Below, piece after piece: positions 8,896 through 18,267 of a DNA stretch of 64,000 bases. The translations under genes and the position numbers were made by a program. Under the pieces are notes generated by a model that saw nothing but the letters and a program-made list of their open reading frames with translations, made no database searches and had not been told where the DNA came from. The stretch covers positions 656,630 through 720,629 of the forward strand of contig NZ_CP045687.1 of assembly GCF_009601705.1 (NCBI RefSeq), read 5' to 3'. Source of the stretch: Sulfolobus sp. E5-1-F. Lineage in GTDB: Archaea > Thermoproteota > Thermoprotei_A > Sulfolobales > Sulfolobaceae. The first letter of the stretch is position 1. Each line of letters starts with the position of its first letter.

Positions 8896-10197
8896 GTGAT
8901 TAAGGTAAAGATTAATAAAAATTTAAGAATTGGACTTATTTCTCTCCTAATACTTTTCATTGCGATAGCATCTTATTTCGATTACGAAAGTACTGTTCCT
9001 CATATTGTTTTAGCTGGCTATCAACTCAAAAGTGAGATGACTTTCACATCTCAAGGTTTATTAAAGATTTATCCTGTTGGTGAGAGTAAATTTATAGGTT
9101 ATACCAACGTCTCTAAACCTCTTGCTTACTTAGGTCTTTCTACCTACGCTTATGTCATAAATTCTATCTTGTATAATAACGCTAGCGTGGTTTACAACCA
9201 AACATACTATTTCCTAAAGTTAACGAAAATAATGTTTCTAAAGTTTAACGTTTCCAATCTAAATTACAAGATATATATAACAACACCTTATTATAGTAAG
9301 CTGATTACTCAGAATTTAACGCATTACGGGATAATACCGATAAATATAACCTCGATTTATAATCTATATCGTATTTTGGAGAACGAGACAGAAGTGTATG
9401 TAGAACCCACTATCAACGTAATTATCAACGGTTCAGCGGTTGTTAGTTTAAACATAAATGGAGATGTCATTTCTGTTGATTTTATTAAGAATACTATAAC
9501 GAGTGTTGTGGAGAAACCATCCTATGGTAAGTTGATTAGCCTAGAAGAGTATCCCATGTCTCAACTTATGGTCCTTTACATCTATCCAAACTTCTACCCT
9601 AATCCTCTATCTGAAAACTATTCAATATTACTAAGTGTTGACAATTTTAACTTCACTGTAGAAAAAGGTAGTTCTCAGAATTACATTCCATTAAATATTT
9701 CACAACTCTATTCTATAGCTAAGAATTTTACATATACTTACAATTTAACTCCTACTACACCTATAATCTACTTAAATTTTACAGCGAGATATCCTAACTT
9801 TACCTTCAGACCTTTTATTGAGATAGTAGATAATAACGGTATGATTCAAGTTCAAGCATCTAACAATTCCATAATCTCTCCAGTCTATAAGACGATTGAC
9901 GATCCCATAAACTACCTTAACTTAATGTACATTATACTGCCTTCGGCAATATTAGTTTACCTATTATTATTTTCACAAAGTATTTCTAAGACACCCTTAG
10001 ATATTATTATGAAGAAATATAGGAAGCTAATAGTAAGCGTTAATGATCCATCACCTCATGAAAAGAAGATAATTAGGGTTAACAATTTCGGTGATCTGCT
10101 CAAATTATCACAGATTTTAGCTAAACCTATTTTAGCAAAAGAAAATAAATTGTGGGTAGATAATGAGAATTTAATCTATATATATGAGTTAACGTAA
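8896..10197 (+). CDS. DUF5305-like bitopic membrane protein
   Basis: A 433-residue protein with TM1 at ~10-28, a large N-glycosylation-rich extracellular region (~30-345), TM2 (~350-367) and a cytoplasmic tail. The tail ends in a pattern (IIRVNNFGDLLKLSQIL, then PIL, then a final IYIYEL) that matches the C-terminal signature I know for DUF5305, a family often encoded beside signal peptidases and TasA-like proteins in archaea. The GTG start at 8896 overlaps the preceding stop region. It is likely to act in anchoring, assembly or regulation of the extracellular filament; this is inference from context. Confidence 0.6.
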   Translation: MIKVKINKNLRIGLISLLILFIAIASYFDYESTVPHIVLAGYQLKSEMTFTSQGLLKIYPVGESKFIGYTNVSKPLAYLGLSTYAYVINSILYNNASVVYNQTYYFLKLTKIMFLKFNVSNLNYKIYITTPYYSKLITQNLTHYGIIPINITSIYNLYRILENETEVYVEPTINVIINGSAVVSLNINGDVISVDFIKNTITSVVEKPSYGKLISLEEYPMSQLMVLYIYPNFYPNPLSENYSILLSVDNFNFTVEKGSSQNYIPLNISQLYSIAKNFTYTYNLTPTTPIIYLNFTARYPNFTFRPFIEIVDNNGMIQVQASNNSIISPVYKTIDDPINYLNLMYIILPSAILVYLLLFSQSISKTPLDIIMKKYRKLIVSVNDPSPHEKKIIRVNNFGDLLKLSQILAKPILAKENKLWVDNENLIYIYELT

Positions 10198-10253
10198 AAG
10201 TTTTAAGAAAATATTTTTTATCTACAAAATAAAAGTATTATTAAGTTTGCGAA

Positions 10254-10802
10254 ATGAGTCAATTCTTACAATTAATACTAGTGGGTGTTTTCGCAGTAGG
10301 CTATTTCGATTTTCTTTTCATGATATCGAATTCTATGAGAAAAAGAGTGAAACTGTTGAGAGAGAAATTAAAGGTGGAGTTCCCATTAAGGTTTCTACAG
10401 AAGAGTGTTGACTTCCTTTCCTCGAGCGAGTTCGCTGAGCTGATGAATGAACTTTCTATTATAATGAATATTAGTAAGATTAATAAGAATAATTTAATTA
10501 AGGATTTTTACTCTAGATCTCCCAAGATAGAAAAAGAATTAGAGGATTTATTGATGTTAATAAGCATAGCTAATAAAATTGACAGCTTAGCAAAAGATAT
10601 GGAGAGAAAATCTACATTAGTCAGAGTTGCTGCTATACTTATTTTACTTGATACTATTGCAGTATTTGTTATATTGAATTACTATCCTAGCCTAAACATT
10701 ATGATGTATTTCATTTTAGTTGGGATAATGATAGGACTATTATTCATCATTTTCGAATCACTTATTGTCTACTATAATAGTGAAAGATACATAAAAATTT
10801 AA
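10254..10802 (+). CDS. Three-TM membrane protein of the pilus-like locus
   Basis: A 182-residue protein with one N-terminal TM (~4-24), a ~95-residue basic then acidic cytoplasmic helical region, and two C-terminal TM segments (~124-142, ~147-170). No family recognised. It sits 56 bp after the DUF5305-like gene in the same direction. The TM-helical domain-2TM plan is loosely like platform-type membrane proteins, but it is far shorter than TadC/FlaJ and no motif supports that. Confidence 0.55.
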   Translation: MSQFLQLILVGVFAVGYFDFLFMISNSMRKRVKLLREKLKVEFPLRFLQKSVDFLSSSEFAELMNELSIIMNISKINKNNLIKDFYSRSPKIEKELEDLLMLISIANKIDSLAKDMERKSTLVRVAAILILLDTIAVFVILNYYPSLNIMMYFILVGIMIGLLFIIFESLIVYYNSERYIKI

Positions 10803-11344
10803 TTTTGATATATAAACGAAGGAAATTTTGCTCATTCTGACTTCTCTCATTCTTTAACGATAGAGCTAAAATCTCCATTTAAAAATGAATTTAGTAATCT
10901 AAACTCTGTTTTAGATAAATTTACTTTAAATAGCTTTATATCTTTATTAAATATTTATGTATAGCAGTTATCTTCTAAACTCATAATATTAACTGTTCAT
11001 ATTTTTTACGATCTAATACACAAAGTGTTTCGATATAACGATATGTATCTATAGTAGTTGTATCATTCTTATAGGACGTCTTTATGAAAGTGTTTAAGGT
11101 AAAGCATGTTCGAGGTAAATAAAGTACTACTATCAAAAAGAAGATGATTTGGTAAACTCTATTCTTCTTTGTGTCATACACCGAATCACAAAGTTACAAT
11201 CTTGTAACCAACATTTACGCAACCTAAGATTTTTGTATATTGGACAGTACATTACTTTTTAAATGTTATTAATTTAAGTTTTTGTAAAATATAATAAAGA
11301 ATTTATTAACTTCTAGGCAAATTGTATATTGGTGAGTGTAAAAG
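10803..11344. other. 542-bp intergenic region, no gene seen
   Basis: A/T-rich. Minus-strand frames of up to ~66 codons have no ribosome-binding or composition support. The right end carries the leader of the TusA-like gene, including a GGTGAG ribosome-binding site at about 11332-11337, seven bases before its ATG. Confidence 0.5.
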
Positions 11345-11578
11345 ATGAGTAGTCTTAAGATATATAAGGAGCTTGATTTAACGAGTTCTTCTTGTGCTGG
11401 ACCTATTGGTGAGTTGTCTAGTGTTGTTGATGAGTTAAGAGATGGTGAGGCTGTTAAGGTTATTTTGGGTGATGAGGCAACTAAGAAAGATATCACTCTG
11501 TGGAGTAAGAAGAGGGGTTTGAAGATCGTTCAAGAATCACAAGAGGGAAACAAGTACGTATTACTAATAGCTAAGTGA
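11345..11578 (+). CDS. TusA-like sulfur carrier protein (CAGP variant)
   Basis: A 77-residue protein of TusA/SirA fold: beta strand, the Cys motif on a helix start, then AVKVILGDEATKKDI and a second helix. The active Cys at ~17 sits in CAGP instead of the usual CPxP, and an acidic residue (GELSSVVDEL) follows as in TusA. TusA proteins carry persulfide sulfur for tRNA thiolation, molybdenum cofactor sulfuration or sulfur oxidation. It is convergent with, and overlaps by 15 nt, coxE of the CO dehydrogenase operon. Unlike most genes here it has a leader and a good ribosome-binding site (GGTGAG). Confidence 0.8.
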   Translation: MSSLKIYKELDLTSSSCAGPIGELSSVVDELRDGEAVKVILGDEATKKDITLWSKKRGLKIVQESQEGNKYVLLIAK

Positions 11579-12622
11579 AATTACTTTTTCTTTTTTTCCC
11601 AATTTTATTCTTTTAAGGAGTATGGTAGGAGAAATCATTAGATCAGCGTATTTTAAAGCAATTTTGATACTTTTCGTATCCGGTGTATATGAAGGTTTAT
11701 CCATTAAAGGATTAATCCAGATTATAGATTTACATCTATGTTTTATATTTCTTAACTCTCTTTCTAGTAACTCTAATTCACCTAAATCCCACCCATCGCT
11801 AAATATTATAACACTGCATTTTCTAAATAATAATTCGCCGTGGTTTTTCCTTAAATTGTATAACGCTTCTCCTATTCGCGTTCCGCTTCCGTAAGATACA
11901 ATAGAGATTACTTTTTTTATATCTATTTCATTTATGCCACCTACTTGAAAGAAGTTTGTAACTCTCTTTACGTCAGTGCTAAAATAGAATATTTCAGATT
12001 TGTTAGCAACTCTTTTAATAAAGAAAGAGAGAAGTAATATTTCCTTAATATAATCTTTCATTGAACCTGATATATCGCATAATAAGACTATATCTGACTT
12101 ATTTATTTTTCGTCTGTGTTTAATAAGGTATGGTGATTCTAACGAATATTTTATCTCGTCTTTTATTGTCCTTCTCATATCGAGTTCTCCATTCTTCTTT
12201 ACCTTGAATCTATGTCCTTCATAATTTAGCGTAATCTCCTTAAGTCTCTTTGCTATTTTACTCCATTTTATTATATCGTTATTTTCTATTTGGAATGTAA
12301 CTGTCTTAATTTTTGATTTAGCTGGACTATAGATGTAGAACTCATTTGCTAAATACGGACTATCAGTTACTTTACCCAGAACAGAATACCTATTTTCAAT
12401 CTCTTGACTTCTTTTTTCTTGTTTATCTTCATTTGGCACAAAATCCTTTATCATTGTTGCTCTTAGTATTGCTTTGATGGTCTCAAAATCTCTATCTTCT
12501 ATTAATTTTAGCGCATTTATTGCGTCTATGACCTCATCTACTCCAACTTTCCTCCCTAATCGTCTGAGGATATTAGCTATCTTTATTATTGTTTTCTCTT
12601 CTTCTATTTTCAATCCCCTCAA
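11564..12622 (-). CDS. coxE: CoxE-like von Willebrand factor A protein
   Basis: A 352-residue protein with a C-terminal VWA domain carrying the MIDAS motif DISGSM (~residue 183), then SYGSGTRIGEAL and IIFSDGWD. CoxE works with the AAA ATPase CoxD in maturing the Cu-S-Mo site of aerobic CO dehydrogenase. It is the last gene of the cox operon, starting 50 nt inside the end of coxD. The N-terminal half is a helical domain typical of CoxE. The 3' end overlaps the convergent TusA-like gene. Confidence 0.85.
   Translation of the reverse strand: MRGLKIEEEKTIIKIANILRRLGRKVGVDEVIDAINALKLIEDRDFETIKAILRATMIKDFVPNEDKQEKRSQEIENRYSVLGKVTDSPYLANEFYIYSPAKSKIKTVTFQIENNDIIKWSKIAKRLKEITLNYEGHRFKVKKNGELDMRRTIKDEIKYSLESPYLIKHRRKINKSDIVLLCDISGSMKDYIKEILLLSFFIKRVANKSEIFYFSTDVKRVTNFFQVGGINEIDIKKVISIVSYGSGTRIGEALYNLRKNHGELLFRKCSVIIFSDGWDLGELELLERELRNIKHRCKSIIWINPLMDKPSYTPDTKSIKIALKYADLMISPTILLKRIKLGKKEKVISLSY
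11583..11601 (+). terminator. T-rich terminator after the TusA-like gene
   Basis: A T-dominated run directly after the stop codon (ACTTTTTCTTTTTTTCCC), the usual form of an archaeal intrinsic terminator. It also lies within the 3' end of the convergent coxE gene. Confidence 0.55.
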
Positions 12623-13460
12623 AGTGCTTTATGTCTTCCTCATCTTTAAGTAAAACATTTACCACCAAACTCCTCAAATCCTCTTCAGATTCCACGTCAA
12701 GTAAGTTGATTGCATTAGCTAGATCTATAGTCTCAGCTATTCCAGGTTTATGCAGTATTTCTCCATCTTGCCTAAGACTGTTCACTATTTTAATGGCTTT
12801 TCTAGCTTTCTCAATATCTATTCCTCTAACTTTTCTACTCACTATCTCTAACTCTCTTTCTTCATTTGGATAATTAAGATAAAGGTAAAGACATCTTCTT
12901 TTAAGTGCATCTGAAAGGTCTCTAGTCTTGTTAGATGTTATAAACACAAACGGTTTATGCTTAGCTCTTATGGTGCCTAACTCTGGTATAGTTACTTGAA
13001 ATTCTCCTAAGAATTCTAGTAGAAATCCCTCAAATTCAGGATCAGCTCTATCTATTTCATCAATCAATAAAACTACTCTCCTATCACTTTTTATTGCTTT
13101 TAATAGGGGTCTCTCTATTAGAAATTCCTCACTATATATTCTCTTCTTTGCTTCATTCTCATCAACTTGCATCATCATTTTAATTTCTAATAGTTGTTTC
13201 GGGTAATTCCACTCATAAAGAGCGTGAGAGTAGTCTAGGCCTTCATAGCATTGCAATCTGATTAAGTCTAGGTTTAATATTTTAGCTATAACTTTAGCTA
13301 ACTCCGTTTTTCCACTACCTGGTGGTCCTTCAATTAACAGAGGCTTCTCCAATTTTAAAGCTAGATATACTGCTACGGCTGACTTTCTATCAATTATATA
13401 GTCGTTTTCAGCTAACAGTCTGATTAAATCGTCTATACTGTTAAGCATAATGTATGACAC
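12573..13460 (-). CDS. coxD: CoxD-like MoxR-family AAA+ ATPase
   Basis: A 295-residue AAA+ ATPase with Walker A GPPGSGKTE (~40-48), Walker B VVLLIDEID (~128-136), sensor 1 (FVFITSNKT) and an arginine-rich sensor 2 region (DALKRRCLYLYL), the MoxR subgroup pattern. CoxD is required for sulfur insertion at the Mo site of CO dehydrogenase in Oligotropha. It lies 49 bp after coxL in the operon and overlaps coxE by 50 nt, suggesting translational coupling with its VWA partner. Confidence 0.9.
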   Translation of the reverse strand: MSYIMLNSIDDLIRLLAENDYIIDRKSAVAVYLALKLEKPLLIEGPPGSGKTELAKVIAKILNLDLIRLQCYEGLDYSHALYEWNYPKQLLEIKMMMQVDENEAKKRIYSEEFLIERPLLKAIKSDRRVVLLIDEIDRADPEFEGFLLEFLGEFQVTIPELGTIRAKHKPFVFITSNKTRDLSDALKRRCLYLYLNYPNEERELEIVSRKVRGIDIEKARKAIKIVNSLRQDGEILHKPGIAETIDLANAINLLDVESEEDLRSLVVNVLLKDEEDIKHFEGIENRRRENNNKDS

Positions 13461-13509
13461 CTTAATAAAAATAAAGGAATGAAGTATTAATTAATATATT
13501 TTCCTATTA

Positions 13510-15867
13510 TTATTCATCAGACGCAAATCCCTTCTCTTTAAGAACTTTCCAGACTTTCCATGGCCATATTGGCATATCAATATGTTTAACACCTAAATAC
13601 CATAAAGCATCAACCACTGCATTCACAAACGCCGCTGGAGATCCTACAGTAGCGGATTCTCCAACACCTTTAGCACCTAAAGGATGGTGGGGAGATGGCG
13701 TTATAGTCTTATCTAATTCCCACTTAGGTGTTTCAACTGCAGTAGGTATTAGGTATTCAGCGAAACTTCCACCGTAAATATTTCCGTTCTCATCATAACG
13801 TATCTCCTCCATGAAAGCTGTACCAAAACCCATTGTCAGCGCTCCCATTATTTGCCCATCGACAATCACTGGATTTATTATATTACCACAGTCGTCAACA
13901 GCTACAAATTTCCTTACCTTAACTTGTCCGGTTCCCTTATCTATATCCACTACACAAATATAAGCTCCAAATGGGAATGTCATGTTCGGTGGGTTATAGT
14001 ATGTTACTGCCTCAAGTCCAGCTTCAATGTTAGGAGGTGGGTTAGTATACGCAGCAAGTGCAACATCTTGGATAGTTTTGTATTTATCTGGATATCCCTT
14101 AACGTAAAACTTACCCTTTTCAAATACTATATCTTCTTCTCTAGCTTCAAGTAGATGAGCTGCTATTTTTTTAGCCTTATCTAATATCTTTCTAGAAGCC
14201 ACAGCTGCGGCAGCACCTGCTGTAGGTGTACTACGACTTGCGTAGGTACCTAAACCATAGGGACAAGTATCAGTATCACCCTCTTCTACTATTATGTCTT
14301 CAACTGGAATACCTAGTATTTCAGAGATAATTTGAGCATATGTTGTTTCATGCCCTTGACCTTGTGCTCGTGTTCCAAATCTTGCTATGACTTTTCCGGT
14401 TGGATGTATTCTAATTTCAGCACTATCAAACATCTTAATCCCCACTATATCAAACAGATCAGCTGGACCAGCTCCTACTATTTCCACAAAAGTGCTAATT
14501 CCTATGCCCATGAGCTCTCCCTTCTTTTTCTTCTCCTCTTGCTCCTTTCTTAACTCATAATATCCTATCTTCTCCATTGCTTTCTTTAACGCTGAAGCGT
14601 AGTTTCCACTATCGTAAGTCCAGCCAAGTGCTGATTTATATGGAAACTTCTCTGGAGGGATGAAGTTCTTTAATCTCAACTCTGCAGGATCCATACCTAG
14701 CTCGTGGGCTAGGATATCAACTAATCTTTCTATGGTATAGGAGGCTTCTGTTACCCTGAATGAGCATCTATATGCTATACCACCTGCTGGTTTGTTAGTG
14801 TAAGCTCCAGTAACCTCAACATATGCAGTCTTTATATCATATGCCCCAGTACAAATACTAAATAAGCCTGCTGGGAATTTACTTGGATTCGCATCACCAT
14901 AAAATGCTCCATGATCACTTATTACCTTAATTCTAAGTCCCAAGATAGTACCATCCTTTTTAGCAGCCAACTCACCATGAATGTGAAAGTCTCTTGCAAA
15001 TGCGGTACTTCTCATATCCTCGGACCTAGTATTTATCCACTTAACTGGTCTTCCTAATTTTATTGATGCATAAGCAGATACTACATATCCAGGATAAACG
15101 TAGACTTTGCCACCAAAACCTCCTCCTATATCTGGTGATATTATCCTTATTTTATTTTCGGGAATTTTAGTCACTAGTGAAAATACCGTTCTAACCACAT
15201 GAGGAGCTTGAGTGGTCATCCATAGGGTTAACTTTCCAGAAACCGGATCATAATGTGCTATTGAACCAACTGGTTCCATATAGGCTACATGTAAACGCTG
15301 ATAGTAGAAGTCTTGACTTACTACAACATCCGCTTCTTTAAATACCTTATCAGTTGCTTCTTTGTCACCAGCTTCCCATCTAAATACTAAATTAGATTTC
15401 TTATCTGGCCTAACAATAGGAGAATTAGGCTCTAATGCTTTTTTAGGATCGACTACTGGATCTAACGGTTCATATTCTATTTCTACTTGATTTGCCGCAT
15501 CCATTGCCACATATCTATCCTCTGCTATTATAGCTACTACTTCTTGCCCTTGAAATACTACTTTATCTGTTGGCAGTACCATCATCTTATCTCCCATTAG
15601 TGTTGGGATCCATGATAGTCCTGCCTTATCTAGCTCTTCTCCGGTAATTATATCGATAACTCCCGGTATAGACTTAGCCTTCTCGACATTTATTTTCTTT
15701 ATTTTAGCGTGGGCGTAAGGACTTCTTACGAAAACTAGATACGTCATATTAGGTAGTTTTATATCGTCAACGTATGTCCCTTTACCCATTAAAAATCTGA
15801 TATCCTCTTTACGTCTTATCTTATGTCCCATACCGTGAACTCCTGTTGGTGGTAAAGTTTCTTCCAT
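13510..15867 (-). CDS. coxL: Form I aerobic carbon monoxide dehydrogenase large subunit
   Basis: A 785-residue molybdenum hydroxylase large subunit. The active-site loop reads AYRCSFR (residues 365-371, Cys368), the diagnostic motif of form I CoxL whose Cys holds the Cu of the Mo-S-Cu centre; form II and aldehyde or glyceraldehyde oxidoreductases have other residues there. The catalytic Glu (GVGES, ~737) and molybdopterin-binding glycine-rich stretches (GGGFGGK, GQGHETTYAQI) are present. Length is close to the bacterial enzyme (~809). It starts one base after the coxS stop. Expected reaction: CO + H2O to CO2 with two electrons. The motif is strong evidence, but activity is not shown by sequence. 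Confidence 0.92.
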   Translation of the reverse strand: MEETLPPTGVHGMGHKIRRKEDIRFLMGKGTYVDDIKLPNMTYLVFVRSPYAHAKIKKINVEKAKSIPGVIDIITGEELDKAGLSWIPTLMGDKMMVLPTDKVVFQGQEVVAIIAEDRYVAMDAANQVEIEYEPLDPVVDPKKALEPNSPIVRPDKKSNLVFRWEAGDKEATDKVFKEADVVVSQDFYYQRLHVAYMEPVGSIAHYDPVSGKLTLWMTTQAPHVVRTVFSLVTKIPENKIRIISPDIGGGFGGKVYVYPGYVVSAYASIKLGRPVKWINTRSEDMRSTAFARDFHIHGELAAKKDGTILGLRIKVISDHGAFYGDANPSKFPAGLFSICTGAYDIKTAYVEVTGAYTNKPAGGIAYRCSFRVTEASYTIERLVDILAHELGMDPAELRLKNFIPPEKFPYKSALGWTYDSGNYASALKKAMEKIGYYELRKEQEEKKKKGELMGIGISTFVEIVGAGPADLFDIVGIKMFDSAEIRIHPTGKVIARFGTRAQGQGHETTYAQIISEILGIPVEDIIVEEGDTDTCPYGLGTYASRSTPTAGAAAAVASRKILDKAKKIAAHLLEAREEDIVFEKGKFYVKGYPDKYKTIQDVALAAYTNPPPNIEAGLEAVTYYNPPNMTFPFGAYICVVDIDKGTGQVKVRKFVAVDDCGNIINPVIVDGQIMGALTMGFGTAFMEEIRYDENGNIYGGSFAEYLIPTAVETPKWELDKTITPSPHHPLGAKGVGESATVGSPAAFVNAVVDALWYLGVKHIDMPIWPWKVWKVLKEKGFASDE

Positions 15868-15868
15868 C

Positions 15869-16360
15869 CTAATCCACCTCTCTCATTTTCTCAGCTGCGT
15901 ACTTTATGGCTTCAACTATATTTTGATAACCAGTACATCTGCATAAATTTCCAGAAATACCCCATCTTATTTCTTCCTCCGTAGGATTTGGATTCCTTTT
16001 AAGTAATTGATAAGCAGCCATTATCATCCCGGGAGTACAATAACCACATTGCAATCCATGCTTAACCCAAAATCCTTCTTGTATTGGGTGTAATTTGCCA
16101 TCTTTAGCTAAACCCTCTACAGTTAGTACTTCTTTTCCATTAGCTTGAACTGCGAACATAGTACATGATTTTACAGCTTTACCATTAAGAATTACCGTAC
16201 AAGCACCACAATTCGTTGTGTCACATCCTATATGAGTTCCAGTTAGTCCCGCAATCTCTCTAATAAAATGTACTAATAGTAACCTAGGTTCTACATCAGC
16301 CTCATATGGCTTTCCATTAATTATTATTTTCACGTGAACCTTTTGAACCATTTTAAGCAC
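15869..16360 (-). CDS. coxS: CO dehydrogenase small 2x[2Fe-2S] subunit
   Basis: A 163-residue iron-sulfur subunit. The N-terminal plant-type [2Fe-2S] ligands are in [14 protein letters not shown] plus a later Cys (VKSC). The C-terminal cluster ligands are in QCGYCTPG and LCRCTGY. Together they pass electrons from the Mo site of CoxL to the FAD of CoxM. The start overlaps the coxM stop by 8 nt; a second Met four codons in (MVQKVHV) is an equally good start. The order M-S-L matches bacterial cox operons. Confidence 0.93.
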   Translation of the reverse strand: MLKMVQKVHVKIIINGKPYEADVEPRLLLVHFIREIAGLTGTHIGCDTTNCGACTVILNGKAVKSCTMFAVQANGKEVLTVEGLAKDGKLHPIQEGFWVKHGLQCGYCTPGMIMAAYQLLKRNPNPTEEEIRWGISGNLCRCTGYQNIVEAIKYAAEKMREVD

Positions 16361-17231
16361 CTCCCAATGCCCTTCTCAGACTATATTTAATTGCCCTTAC
16401 TGTTAGTACTCCAGCCATTGCCTTCTTGTATTCTCCGGGTGGACCAAATGGTTCTTCGACTGGTGTAATCTCTTCAGTAACTACTTTTCCAACATCCTTA
16501 ATCAGACTATCATTTATCTTATTTCCCTTAAGCAACTCCTCAGCCTTAGTTACCTTAACTGGGTTATTAGCAGCTCCTCCTATTGCGATCCCAGCCTCCT
16601 TAACGGTACCATCATAGTCCAAGGATAAGTTAACTGCAGTAGAGACTATAGCGAAATCTCCAACTCTTCTCTCTAATTTTATATAATGACCTCCGTTTCT
16701 AGGTTGAGGAATTGGGATTCTTACCTCAGTCAAAATCTCATCTGGTCTTAGTGCAGTTTGGAAGGGGCCTAAAAAGAAATCCTTCGCTTTAATAACCCTA
16801 TTCCCAGACAGACTAGTAGCTACAAACTCAGCGTTGTATGCTAGCATTACGGCGGGTAAATTATTTCCTGGGTGATTATAGCACACATTTCCTCCAACTG
16901 TTCCCCAATTCCTAACTATTGGATCAGCTATATGCTTAACAGCTTCGTGAAGTAATGGATACTTAGATTTTATCAAATCTGAAAACTCTAAATCGGAATA
17001 CCTAGTAAGAGCACCTATTTTTAAATACCCATCAGATTCATTAATATACGAGAGATTAGGAATATTATTCACATCAATTATGTACTTAGGAGAGACTATT
17101 CTCAATTTCATTGCTATTATCAAGCTCTGCCCCCCAGCTAATACCTTAGCCTCTTCACTATACTTAGAAAGAAGTTCTAATGCTTCCTTAAGTTCACTCG
17201 GAGCATAATAGTCAAACGGCGCAGGATACAC
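16353..17231 (-). CDS. coxM: CO dehydrogenase medium FAD-binding subunit
   Basis: A 292-residue FAD_binding_5 protein with the two flavin motifs of CoxM: AGGQSLI (~32-38) and [13 protein letters not shown] (~111-123). The C-terminal CODH_FAD_C domain follows. It passes electrons from the small subunit onward to the quinone pool or a soluble acceptor. First of the three structural genes, 68 bp after the XdhC-YHS gene, with an A/T-rich stretch in between that could hold an internal promoter. Confidence 0.93.
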   Translation of the reverse strand: MYPAPFDYYAPSELKEALELLSKYSEEAKVLAGGQSLIIAMKLRIVSPKYIIDVNNIPNLSYINESDGYLKIGALTRYSDLEFSDLIKSKYPLLHEAVKHIADPIVRNWGTVGGNVCYNHPGNNLPAVMLAYNAEFVATSLSGNRVIKAKDFFLGPFQTALRPDEILTEVRIPIPQPRNGGHYIKLERRVGDFAIVSTAVNLSLDYDGTVKEAGIAIGGAANNPVKVTKAEELLKGNKINDSLIKDVGKVVTEEITPVEEPFGPPGEYKKAMAGVLTVRAIKYSLRRALGGA

Positions 17232-17299
17232 TTATCTCACTGTTTAATAATCAGTGTATCAGCATAAAAAGGTAATTATATCTAATAATACATATTTCA

Positions 17300-18184
17300 T
17301 TATTTAACATATATTTCAGGATTGTTATCAAATTTATCCTTACAATATTTACTACAGAAATAGTATGTTTTATCTCTAAAAATTGAATAATAAGGAACTG
17401 ACTTAGAGATAGTCATCCCACATACAGGATCAACAACTTCCTCAGTTTCCTCTTTCTTACTAGTCGTATCTTTAGTATTTGAAATCTTAACTATTTCAGC
17501 TAATACACTTAACGCTATTTCTTCAGGTGAAATAGCGCGTATATCTATTCCTGCAGGAACTTTAATTCTGGTAAGAAACTCTTCTTTATAGCCCTTATGA
17601 CGTAAATACGAAAGTAAATCCTCTCCCCTTCTCTTTCCAGCTACAACTCCAATATACCTTATCCCGGTATTTAGAAGACTTTCCGCAAATTCATGATCTT
17701 TCTCACCCATAGTAGCTACTACAGCAAAGGTATTTCTGGTTATTTTTACCTTTACTAGTTCATTTGTACTTTCTAACTTTATTATAGTGAAACCAAGCAT
17801 CTCACCTAATTTCTGAATATAATACGTGATGGGATTATTTCCTACCAAAATAAGCTTTTTCTTAGATATTACTGGTTCTATATATAGATAGACAATTCCT
17901 CCATGGCAAGTATTTAAATTCACATATATGCTTTGGCCATTTTCCATGGCCTCTAACGAGTACCTTATTATCTCATCCTTAGTACAGAATCCTCCTATCC
18001 ATCCCTCAAAGCTTCCATCACTCTTAACTATTAATTTATTACCGGGCTTTAATGAACTAGGACCTTCTGTTTTTATTACTTCAACTATTGCAAACTCCTC
18101 ATCGTTTTCAATCAAATCCCTAACTCTATTTATAAACTTATAAGAATGACCAAAGTAACTACTACTCTTTTCTTCATAGATCAT
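17300..18184 (-). CDS. CoxI/XdhC-family maturation factor fused to a YHS/TRASH metal-binding domain
   Basis: A 294-residue fusion. Residues ~25-110 are an XdhC_CoxI domain (EGPSSLKPGNKLIV, DGSFEGWIGGFC, TCHGGIVYLYI). Residues ~115-235 are a Rossmann-like XdhC C-terminal domain. Residues ~250-294 are a YHS/TRASH domain with DPVCGM, then YYFCSKYCKDKF, giving a Cys...Cys-x3-Cys metal site. XdhC/CoxI proteins bind and sulfurate molybdenum cofactor before insertion. The YHS domain is known from heavy-metal (often copper) handling. The combination, at the head of a Cu-Mo CO dehydrogenase operon, suggests delivery of metal and sulfur to the active site (inference). Confidence 0.85.
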   Translation of the reverse strand: MIYEEKSSSYFGHSYKFINRVRDLIENDEEFAIVEVIKTEGPSSLKPGNKLIVKSDGSFEGWIGGFCTKDEIIRYSLEAMENGQSIYVNLNTCHGGIVYLYIEPVISKKKLILVGNNPITYYIQKLGEMLGFTIIKLESTNELVKVKITRNTFAVVATMGEKDHEFAESLLNTGIRYIGVVAGKRRGEDLLSYLRHKGYKEEFLTRIKVPAGIDIRAISPEEIALSVLAEIVKISNTKDTTSKKEETEEVVDPVCGMTISKSVPYYSIFRDKTYYFCSKYCKDKFDNNPEIYVK

Positions 18185-18267
18185 TATAAGTTAATATAAA
18201 AATAAGACTATTTAAATTTAATCGCACTATATTTGAAAATAATAAAGGAGATTCTACTCTCTTTATT

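Noticed and set aside
10981-11181. 66-codon minus-strand frame in the intergenic region
   Set aside because: No coding composition, start context or recognisable motif.
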